A stretch of 64,000 nt of DNA. Origin: an uncultured Ruminococcus sp. (lineage in GTDB: Bacteria; Bacillota; Clostridia; Oscillospirales; Acutalibacteraceae). Positions 32,601 through 40,600 of the stretch are shown here, piece after piece (positions within the stretch are counted from its first letter, which is position 1; each line of letters starts with the position of its first letter). The position numbers and the translations under genes are program-made. Where the stretch lies: assembly GCA_902777275.1 (NCBI GenBank), contig CACYTI010000012.1, positions 51,833-115,832 of the forward strand, given 5' to 3'. The notes below the pieces were generated by a model. The model was not told the DNA's origin and ran no database searches. It was given only the letters and a program-made list of their open reading frames with translations.

Positions 32601-33596
32601 TTACAGCGTCATCATAAGATAGACGTTGCAAATTTCGTATATTACTGCGTATGACGCGAAAAAGCTGATTGCCATTGCCAGGTTGACGCCGCCCTTTGAT
32701 TCGAGCGTTTTGTTGAGGTCGCCCTCTTTATGCTCGCTTTTGATACGGTTTATTTGCTTTGTGCAGTGACGGTAATAAAGCTTGTTGGCGAAAAGTCCGC
32801 TGAAAACCATAATTCCCACCCGCAGCAGGTTAAGACCCGCGCTTGCGAAAATAGCGGCGGTTTTTTCAAATCCGAGCGAGTTGCTTGTTAAGCCGTTTAA
32901 AAGATCGGTGTATGCCATGTCGTACATCCATGTGTTCGCCATTGTGATGCAGGTGGAGCCTACGGTAATGCCAATCATCAGCAGCGACAGAATGATGCCC
33001 AGCACGTACATTTTGCGGTAGATGAAAAATGCACCCGACAAAAAGAACGCGGAAAAATTGAACCTTGCCGAGCCGTATTGCTTTAAACGGCTGAACATCG
33101 GGAGATAGTAGGGCGTGCTTTTTCCGATGAACTTCGCCGCCTCACCGACCTTTACATTATCGGCGATCTCGTCGTCGCTTTTAAGTCCGGCCAACGGGTC
33201 ATACATCGGGTTGCCGGCTGTGCCGAAGCCGAAGGGCATACCCTGAGCGCGGTTCGTTTGTTGGTCTGTCCGGTCGGCTCCGTCGCCGTTTGTCCTGTCC
33301 TCAGAGTTGAACGGAAAACCGCAGGTTTTGCAATAGAAGGCGGTGCGGTCGTTTTCAGCCTGACAGCGCGGACACTTGATAACACCCTCGGCAGCTTCAT
33401 CGGAGCCGCTGTCCTCTCCGCTGCCGCTGCTTTCAAAATTAAAGCCTTCCCTGTGTTTATCGGCGAAAAAGCAATTGTCGAGTTTTTCGTAGCATTCTCT
33501 GTGGTGGGGCGCTCCGCAATCGGGGCATACAACCACGTCGTCGCCGTTTTTAAAGCGCTCTCCGCAGACGGGGCAGCTGTATTGCGTAAATTCCAT
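32601..33596 (-). CDS. Zinc-ribbon membrane protein (DUF2628-like)
   Basis: 331 residues. Residues 5-45 hold a RING-like or double zinc-ribbon finger (CPVCGERF, VVCPDCGAPHHREC), and a second ribbon follows at about 95-120 (IKCPRCQAE, FYCKTCGFPF). After an acidic linker, three to five hydrophobic helices begin at about residue 195 (FNFSAFFLSGAFFIYRKMY), a pattern typical of DUF2628-like proteins. The ATG at 33596 is preceded by GGAGG at the right distance; the upstream TTG is inside that ribosome site. The function is unknown. Co-transcribed with galU, which may point to envelope polymer synthesis. Confidence 0.8.
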   Translation of the reverse strand: MEFTQYSCPVCGERFKNGDDVVVCPDCGAPHHRECYEKLDNCFFADKHREGFNFESSGSGEDSGSDEAAEGVIKCPRCQAENDRTAFYCKTCGFPFNSEDRTNGDGADRTDQQTNRAQGMPFGFGTAGNPMYDPLAGLKSDDEIADNVKVGEAAKFIGKSTPYYLPMFSRLKQYGSARFNFSAFFLSGAFFIYRKMYVLGIILSLLMIGITVGSTCITMANTWMYDMAYTDLLNGLTSNSLGFEKTAAIFASAGLNLLRVGIMVFSGLFANKLYYRHCTKQINRIKSEHKEGDLNKTLESKGGVNLAMAISFFASYAVIYEICNVYLMMTL

Positions 33597-33686
33597 ATAA
33601 GCCTCCAATTCTTATGTATTTTATTATTATATCAAATAATGCCAAATAATGCAATAAATTTTCAAAGATAATTATTAGAAAATAAG

Positions 33687-33715
33687 TTTACAACCGCGCA
33701 AATTTTTGATATAAT
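33687..33715 (+). promoter_or_regulatory. Promoter of prfB
   Basis: TTTACA, 17-base spacer, TATAAT with TGA extension. Confidence 0.75.
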
Positions 33716-33759
33716 ATTATTTTAGAGAAAAGAGTAGAGAAAAAGAGTGAGGTTTAAGT

Positions 33760-34878
33760 ATGGTACAGTTTGAAGAATTAATGCTTTCGCTGCAGGCGCT
33801 CAAGCCTGAAATCGACGATTTATCCGACGCTCTCGGCATGAAGAGTATGAAAAACGAAATAGCCCAGCTTGAGCTCAGAGCAACCGAGCCGGGCTTTTGG
33901 GACGATGTTGAGAGATCTCAGCAGGTTTTGCAAAAAACGGGAACGCTAAAGGGCAAGGTAGAGGCTTACGAGGCGCTTGTTTCAAAATATGACGATGCGC
34001 AGGCGTTGATTGAGCTTGCGAATGAGGAAGAGGATCTGTCGCTTTTTGACGAGGCGAAGTCCGAGGTTGACGGAGTGCGGGAAGCGCTTGAAAAGCAGCG
34101 CCTTCAAACTCTGCTTACGGGAGAGTACGACAAGAACAACGCTATTCTCACCTTCCACGCCGGCTCGGGCGGCACCGAGGCTCAGGACTGGGCTGAGATG
34201 CTCTACAGAATGTACAACCGCTGGGCTGAGGCTCACGGCTTCAAGGTGAAAGAGGTAGACTATCTCGACGGCGACGAAGCGGGTCTGAAAAGCGCCGTTC
34301 TGCTCATAGAGGGCGAGAACGCCTACGGCTATCTGAAGAGCGAGGCGGGGGTTCACCGTTTGGTGCGCGTTTCTCCGTTCGATTCACAGGGCAGAAGGCA
34401 CACAAGCTTTTCTTCTCTTGAGGTCATGCCCGAGATAGACGACACTATCGAGGTCAACATTCCGCCCGAGGAAATCAAAATGGACGTTTACCGCGCGAGC
34501 GGAGCGGGCGGACAGAAGGTCAACAAAACCTCTTCGGCAGTACGTCTTACTCATATCCCGACGGGTATCGTCGTCGCCTCTCAGGTTGAGCGCAGCCAGT
34601 ACCAGAACCGCGACGTCGCTATGAAAATGCTTATTTCAAAGCTCATGGAAATCAAAGAGCGCGAGCATTTGGAGCGGATCGAGGATATCAAGGGTGTTCA
34701 AAAGGAAATCACATGGGGCTCGCAGATCCGCAGCTATGTATTCATGCCGTACACCATGGTAAAGGATCACCGCACAGGCTTTGAAACAGGCAACGTGCAA
34801 GCGGTCATGGACGGCGACTTGGACGGCTTCATCAACGCCTATCTAAAATGCGCGAGTCAGGGAACGCTGCAAAAGTAA
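33760..34878 (+). CDS. prfB: Peptide chain release factor 2, no programmed frameshift
   Basis: 372 residues; recognises UGA and UAA codons in the ribosomal A site. The tripeptide motif SPF is in VSPFDSQGRRHTSF, and the peptidyl-hydrolysis GGQ is at residues 250-252 (GAGGQKVNKTSSAVR). In most bacteria the gene carries an in-frame UGA near codon 25 and a +1 frameshift. Here the N-terminal region (LKPEIDDLSDALGMKSMKNE) reads straight through, so this autoregulatory switch is absent. GTGAGG is the ribosome site. Followed by a terminator. Confidence 0.97.
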   Translation: MVQFEELMLSLQALKPEIDDLSDALGMKSMKNEIAQLELRATEPGFWDDVERSQQVLQKTGTLKGKVEAYEALVSKYDDAQALIELANEEEDLSLFDEAKSEVDGVREALEKQRLQTLLTGEYDKNNAILTFHAGSGGTEAQDWAEMLYRMYNRWAEAHGFKVKEVDYLDGDEAGLKSAVLLIEGENAYGYLKSEAGVHRLVRVSPFDSQGRRHTSFSSLEVMPEIDDTIEVNIPPEEIKMDVYRASGAGGQKVNKTSSAVRLTHIPTGIVVASQVERSQYQNRDVAMKMLISKLMEIKEREHLERIEDIKGVQKEITWGSQIRSYVFMPYTMVKDHRTGFETGNVQAVMDGDLDGFINAYLKCASQGTLQK

Positions 34879-34903
34879 GATTATTAATAACTATATATAT
34901 TCA

Positions 34904-34935
34904 GAAAGGGACTTGCTGACGCAGGTTCCTTTTTC
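34904..34935 (+). terminator. Intrinsic terminator of prfB
   Basis: AAAGGGAC pairs with GTTCCTTT (one G-U pair) around a 12-base loop; five T follow. Confidence 0.75.
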
Positions 34936-34947
34936 TACTGAAAAAAA

Positions 34948-35640
34948 TCAGTTTTTCCACGGGCGTTTATTTCCGGTCCAGCCCTTTTCTTTCCAATATT
35001 TTACGTCTGCTTCGTTCCAGCCGCTACGCTGGACCAAACGCATAATGAAAAACCAGCCCTTTGTTTTAAGACCGGGCTTGACTCTGCCGTATTTCTTTTT
35101 GATTTTCCTTGCAATGGAATCCGTCGCTTTATCTATTTTCTTCTTTTTCTTTTCGCTCACGCTTTGCCAGTCGATTGCCGCGACGCCGATCCCGAATTTA
35201 TATATTTTGGCTGTACCCCAAAAGAACAGGCTGTGGTACATATCCTTGTTTGTTGACTTCATTCCGCCTCCGGCAGCGGTAGAAATGCAGACTCCCTGCT
35301 TTTTGAACATCCTTTCTTCGGGACGGTGAATCAGCCAGCGCCAGCCGTAGTGATCCAAAAATGCCTTCATCTGACCCGTGGCGTGATAAACATAAACGGG
35401 GCTTGCCAAAATTATAACGTCAGCCTCGTCAATTGCGGCGGTGATGGGGGAGAGCTTTTGATAATGCGGGCATTTCGTTTCGCTTTCCTTAAAGCATATT
35501 GTGCACCCGGCGCAGAACTCCCCAAAATCCCTCGGCAGAAAAAACTCGGTCAGCTCTCCGCCGATTTTTTCGGCAAGTGAGCGGGCGATATTGCAGGTTG
35601 AGCCTTTGTGGTTCTGTCCGTGAATTATTACGGTTTTCAA
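34948..35640 (-). CDS. Flavodoxin-like FMN-dependent NAD(P)H reductase
   Basis: 230 residues. The N-terminus KTVIIHGQNHKGSTCNIARSL is the phosphate-binding loop of NADPH-dependent FMN reductases, and ADVIILASPVYVYHATGQMK is the flavin-binding second loop. CAGCTICFKESETKC holds three Cys near residue 45 that could bind a metal or take part in redox chemistry. The C-terminal third (YGRVKPGLKTKGWFFIMRL) is basic and specific to this clostridial subgroup. The substrate is unknown. Monocistronic; divergent from the AraC regulator, which might control it. Confidence 0.87.
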   Translation of the reverse strand: MKTVIIHGQNHKGSTCNIARSLAEKIGGELTEFFLPRDFGEFCAGCTICFKESETKCPHYQKLSPITAAIDEADVIILASPVYVYHATGQMKAFLDHYGWRWLIHRPEERMFKKQGVCISTAAGGGMKSTNKDMYHSLFFWGTAKIYKFGIGVAAIDWQSVSEKKKKKIDKATDSIARKIKKKYGRVKPGLKTKGWFFIMRLVQRSGWNEADVKYWKEKGWTGNKRPWKN

Positions 35641-35980
35641 TTTAATACATTCCTTTCGTGATTTTTTTCGCGCTGTTCAGATTAAAAATTTTACTTATGT
35701 TATAATAATACCGTTAAATTGCGTTGTCAATAAAATTGTGTTCAATAGTACGGAAATATCTATTTGAAACAGAAAAATTTACCTAAAAGTAAAAAATATC
35801 CAAAATTTTGTTTTAAAAAGGAAAAAACTACTCAAAAAGGTATAGTATTTTTAGATTTAATGTGCTATTATAAGATTGTCTTTGTTGCCTTTTTAACCAT
35901 TTGGGCTTTAGGAGGATAAAAATCAAGCCCGTTTTTGTGGAGATAACGGTTGAAATGGTTTGAGTGGAGGTAGTGAAAAA

Positions 35981-36979
35981 ATGAAAATTGAAGATTTTGA
36001 AAACTTAGAGCAGTACGGTGCAGCTGTTGATCAAAAGAACAAGTGCTTCGTGTTGCCCTTGGAAAATGGCAGCTGTATCATCGGTTATTTTCCGCTTGAA
36101 TGCGTACAGCTTTACGTTTACGACATCAATGGTACAGACCTGCCCGATTTGCTCGAATACGGTTTAAGGCAGTTTCCCGAGGGAAATTTGCTGCGAACGA
36201 TCGCGTGCCGCGAGGGTCAGATAAGAATGACCAGAGGAAACAAAAAGTCGATACTGTATCGCGGAGAGGTGTCTGTTGAATACACCTCATATGACAATCC
36301 GATCATTTTGTCAGGCAACAGATTCCGCGGTGTAGAAACGATTATGCAGCCGAATGAGCTGTGCATGGAAAGCCTTTTCTTCAAGAATTTAATGGAGAAG
36401 GACTACAAGATCAATCTGCAGAACCTTGCGGTCAAAAACGGTCCTTTAAATTATTTTGAGCTTTCCTCAAAATCAAAGCGCAATGTTGATGAGATCATCA
36501 GGCTGGCATTGTCGCATTGCAACAGCACGATCATGCTGCTGAGAATGGCTGAGCTCGGTCACGACTATGTAAACGATTTCAGAGCGACGCGTTCTTCGCT
36601 GCACTATTTTGTTACGCCGTCACAGCTGCAGATAGCCGAGGATATTCACAGGGCGCTCACAGACGAATTCAACAAGAAGTGGACCGCAGCCGATTTTGCT
36701 GAAAAATATCAGCTGAGCGAAACATCGGTCAAAAAGTATTTTAAGATCGTATATGGCTATGACTTCAAAGAGTACAAGAGCAAGGTGAGAATGGAGGAGG
36801 CAAGGCGCTTGCTTTGCGAAACCGATTTGACGATCGGCGAAATATCCTTCCGCGTCGGCTACGCTACTCAGGCGAAGTTCGGAGAGGTTTTCAAGCACCT
36901 TACGGGCTTTACTCCGCGCGAGTACCGTCAGCAGGCCATGGTAAAAAATCTCAGGGGTCAGTCCGGTCTTCCGGGATAG
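35981..36979 (+). CDS. AraC-family transcriptional regulator
   Basis: 332 residues. The C-terminal 100 residues form the double helix-turn-helix: KKWTAADFAEKYQLSETSVK, VRMEEARRLLCETDLTIGEI and VGYATQAKFGEVFKHLTGFT-PREY. The N-terminal 220 residues are a ligand or partner domain without a cupin motif I recognise. The ATG at 35981 has GGAGG 10 bases upstream; a seven-codon longer frame starts inside that region. The upstream gap (35641-35980) is A/T-rich with a possible TATAGT -10 box near 35842 and no other gene. The target is unknown; candidates are the divergent flavoprotein gene and the surface genes downstream. Confidence 0.88.
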   Translation: MKIEDFENLEQYGAAVDQKNKCFVLPLENGSCIIGYFPLECVQLYVYDINGTDLPDLLEYGLRQFPEGNLLRTIACREGQIRMTRGNKKSILYRGEVSVEYTSYDNPIILSGNRFRGVETIMQPNELCMESLFFKNLMEKDYKINLQNLAVKNGPLNYFELSSKSKRNVDEIIRLALSHCNSTIMLLRMAELGHDYVNDFRATRSSLHYFVTPSQLQIAEDIHRALTDEFNKKWTAADFAEKYQLSETSVKKYFKIVYGYDFKEYKSKVRMEEARRLLCETDLTIGEISFRVGYATQAKFGEVFKHLTGFTPREYRQQAMVKNLRGQSGLPG

Positions 36980-37026
36980 ATCCTTGCTTTTACCTGATAA
37001 AATCATATAACTTAATAATTTTAAAG

Positions 37027-37060
37027 CATCACCGTGTTATTTTACATGGTGGTGTTTTTT
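37027..37060 (+). terminator. Intrinsic terminator of the araC-like gene
   Basis: ATCACCGTGT pairs with ACATGGTGGT (G-U pairs allowed), then six T. Confidence 0.8.
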
Positions 37061-37299
37061 GTTTGTCTTATTATTTTCTTGAAATAATATCGGAAAGCGC
37101 GATTTGAAAAGCAAATCGGCTGTTTTTGACAATAGTTTTCGAGCGCAAGATGTGACAATTATATCCCCATAACAAGTGTAGCATTTTATCTTTAAACAAA
37201 AAACGCACTATATTGCTATTGATATAATGTTATAATTATGCTCCATAAAAATAATATTAGCGGCGGCGGGAATGAAAAGGTGAGATTTCAGAATAATAA

Positions 37300-37427
37300 A
37301 AATTGTTGTTTTATGCGTTTGTGTTTGCTATAAATGCTAATTTCTTAAAGAAAAATAGTACTTTTTGTAAATAATAACGCAATAATTGTTATTAAAGTTA
37401 TAAAAAGAATAAAATTGTTGTTTTATG
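37300..37427 (+). promoter_or_regulatory. Direct 16-bp repeat in the leader region of the giant surface gene
   Basis: AAATTGTTGTTTTATG occurs at 37300-37315 and 37412-37427, each preceded by an AGAATAA-type stretch. The surrounding 37061-37650 gap is strongly A/T-rich and holds no complete gene. The repeats lie 65-190 bases upstream of the promoter at 37492, a position suitable for an activator. Confidence 0.45.
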
Positions 37428-37491
37428 ATAATATTGTGCATTAGTTACTATAATACAATATCAAATTATATTAACTTGTTTATTTTGCCGA

Positions 37492-37520
37492 TTGAATTAT
37501 TTTGAACTTTTAGATATAAT
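37492..37520 (+). promoter_or_regulatory. Promoter of the giant surface protein gene
   Basis: TTGAAT, 17-base spacer, TATAAT; the leader would be about 125 bases and ends with AGAAGGAGG. Confidence 0.6.
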
Positions 37521-37652
37521 CGTATTGTATAACAATGGTGAAGCATTCTCATTATTTGCGATTATACCTTTAGTTCTCGCGATATTGGTATATCTTAATA
37601 CTGAGAAGCTGAAATATCATTAGTTAATATTATTGAAGAAGGAGGAATAGTA

Positions 37653-40600
37653 ATGAAAAAGCACATAAAACAAGTCTCGTTGTTGATTTTTTCAGTCGTT
37701 CTGCTTGCCGCGGGCGCTGTTACGACTATGATAGTCGGCTTTGCAAGCTCATACGCGATCGTGACGATAAAGTATTATTTTGCAGACGGCGAAACATCTG
37801 CGCACGATCCGTACGTAGCTGTTTTTGCGAAGGGCTCAACAATGGACGTGACCGTTAACAATCCGATCATTCAAGGCTACCGCGCGTACGATTCATTGGA
37901 AGAAGACGCGCATCAGGTTCCTGTAACGGTTCTGTCGGGAACAATAGACGCCGACCGGGAAATTTCGGTGTACTACAAGCCCGATAAGGTTCCGTACAGA
38001 GTCAAGTATTATCTGCAAAATATCTATGATGATGAATACACCGAAACTCTGTCTTTGCCTCAGGAATACTACAACAAAGAGGGCTATACGGGAACATTCC
38101 CGGACGAGCTGGATGATTTCGATAATGATCCGCACTTTAACGGCTTTACCAAGCTTTATCATGTGCCCGATTTTATCGCTGCGGACGGCTCCACCGAGTT
38201 TGAGATCTATTTCAACCGCAATTACTATCTCATTGATTTTGATCTTGACGGCGGCTTCGGCGTGGAATCTATCTATGCCAAGTACAACTCGACCTTCACA
38301 ATAGCCGTTCCGGAAAAGGAAGGCTATGTGTTCAAGGGCTGGGCGCTTTGCAATCATGACGGCGATTTTATTGATGAAAACGGCAACGTGATTTCGGCTG
38401 AAGAGGCTGCCGCAGCCTCAAAACAGTTTACAAGCGGCATAGTTCCGGACAAGGATCTGTATTACAAAGCGATCTGGACAGCCGCGCGTGTAAATTACAG
38501 TGTTGTTTATATGTTTGAAACGCTCGATGAATACAACGCGGTCGAAACTAAGGACGGCAAAAATTACAGCGTTGCCGGCGCAAAGGATATTATCGGCCAG
38601 AAGTTCACCGGTGAGACCGTAAGCGCCTACGACAGCTTCTACGAGGGCTTGGATTCCGTTACCACCGAGGCGCAGGCGCAGGCTTTGTTCCCCACGGTTT
38701 ATGAGGACATGAGCGCGGCGGAAATCGAGCAGCTGTGGAACAAGAACCGCTTTGATTATAACGACAGCATCTCAACCCATGACGCCGTTGTTTTGGGCGA
38801 CGGAACCACACGTGTTTATGTTTACTATGACCGCAAGGTTTACAGGCAGAGATTCTTCTACTGCCGTGAAAATGTAAACGAAACGGATGAAACCAAAAAA
38901 TATGAGATCGCGGGCTATACCAAATCGTTCTCGATGACTGACACGGAGGCGCTCGGGCTTACTCCCGAAGAAGGTCTGCAAAGGCATCTGTGGCTTCACA
39001 GCAGCTCTCCTGCTCTGAACGCGTGGGAGCAGTGCGTCACCCAAAAGCCGCAGATTTGGCCGCAGTATCTCAACAGAGCGGATAATCCGGTCGTTGAAAA
39101 GAGATATCCCGAAACAGGCTCGTTAAAGGACGAGAGCAACGGAAAATATTACGCGTATTACTATTGGGAATTTAATACAAAGTATTACGAAAATATGCAC
39201 GACACCTGGCTGCAGCACGCCTTTATGCCTGTTCCGTTAAAGGAAAACTACAAGGGCAAAAACTACACGGGACAAGCTGCGGGCTTCGGAGCGTGGTCGG
39301 TTGAATGGAACGCCTACTATCCCGACGGAGATTGGGAGACGCACGCCACGCATACATCCAACAGAACGTGCAAGGGAATTTATGAGACCCTTGACGAGCA
39401 GCTTATGAGGAAGGACAATGACCTTAACCTCAACTACCTCGCCTTCTGGACAGACGCAAAAAATACGGGCTGGAACGGCAAGGACTGGACGACAGATCCG
39501 CCCACCGAAAACAAGACGATCTATATCTTCAACTACCTGAACTATGTTGAGGTTCTGCCGGGTTCCGCTGAGGAAGCCGAGATACGTCAGAAAATCGCGG
39601 CGGGCGATGACAAAATAACGCAGGATACAAGCGACGCCTCTCATAATATTCTGCCGTACACGTATAAACGGTACATAGAAAAAGACGGGAAGGTTTACAA
39701 GCTATACAACGACGAGGTCATTGAAACCTTTGACGCGGGCGATCAATATCTGGACGTCAGATACAGAGACCAGAAAGTAAAAGAACAGCAGACCCACACC
39801 AAGCTTGACGGCTTTATCTACCATGAGGATCAAACCGAGGTTTACTGGGGCAGAGGCAAGGATGAAAACTGGGGCTTGAATGTTGTTGACGTTTCTTACT
39901 TCTATGAACGCGAAAGGTTTAACCTTAAATTCCGCAATCATAATGTAAAATTAGAGAGCGATACCGAAACGTATTATTACGAAGAGGGCATTTCGAGCTC
40001 GCACTACGCGACAAACGATCCTTTATATCCGATTGAAGATCTTCGTCCGTATTACAGATTTGAAGGCTGGTATCTCTCTCCTCTGTATGTGAAGCAGGTC
40101 GATTTCAATACCTATAAAATGCCTGCCGAGGACGTGACGTTCTACGCCAAGTGGGTTCCCGCAACCGAACACGTGGAATTCTACAACGATTTCGACGCTT
40201 ATAACCGCGGCGAAAAGCTTAACGAAGCAGATGTGTATTATGATGAATTTGTGCTGACAGAGGATATTCCGACGCTGAATCCAAACAGCCAATATGTTCT
40301 GACGCCTCCGACCGAGGACGCGACTTTTACCGGTTGGTATTATCTGGATGAAACGGGTACGGCCGTGCGCTTTGAGCCTGAGAACATGACCGTTAAAAAG
40401 AGCATGAAGCTATACGCCGGATGGACCTCGGACAAGACTGCGGGCTATAAAATCGAATATGTTGAAAAAGGAACCGATATTCCGGTTGCCGACCCCGAAA
40501 CCGGCTACGCGCTTGTTTCGGCGACAAAATCCTTCAATGCAAAGTCCGCCGATGAGCTGAATTCCGAGCATCAGACAGCGCCCGGTGAAAAGGCATGGTG

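Noticed and set aside
37434-37623. Open frame of about 60 codons ending EAFSLFAIIPLVLAILVYLN and a basic tail
   Set aside because: Looks like a membrane-protein end, but it has no start codon with ribosome site and lies in A/T-rich DNA where such hydrophobic frames occur by chance; possibly a gene remnant.
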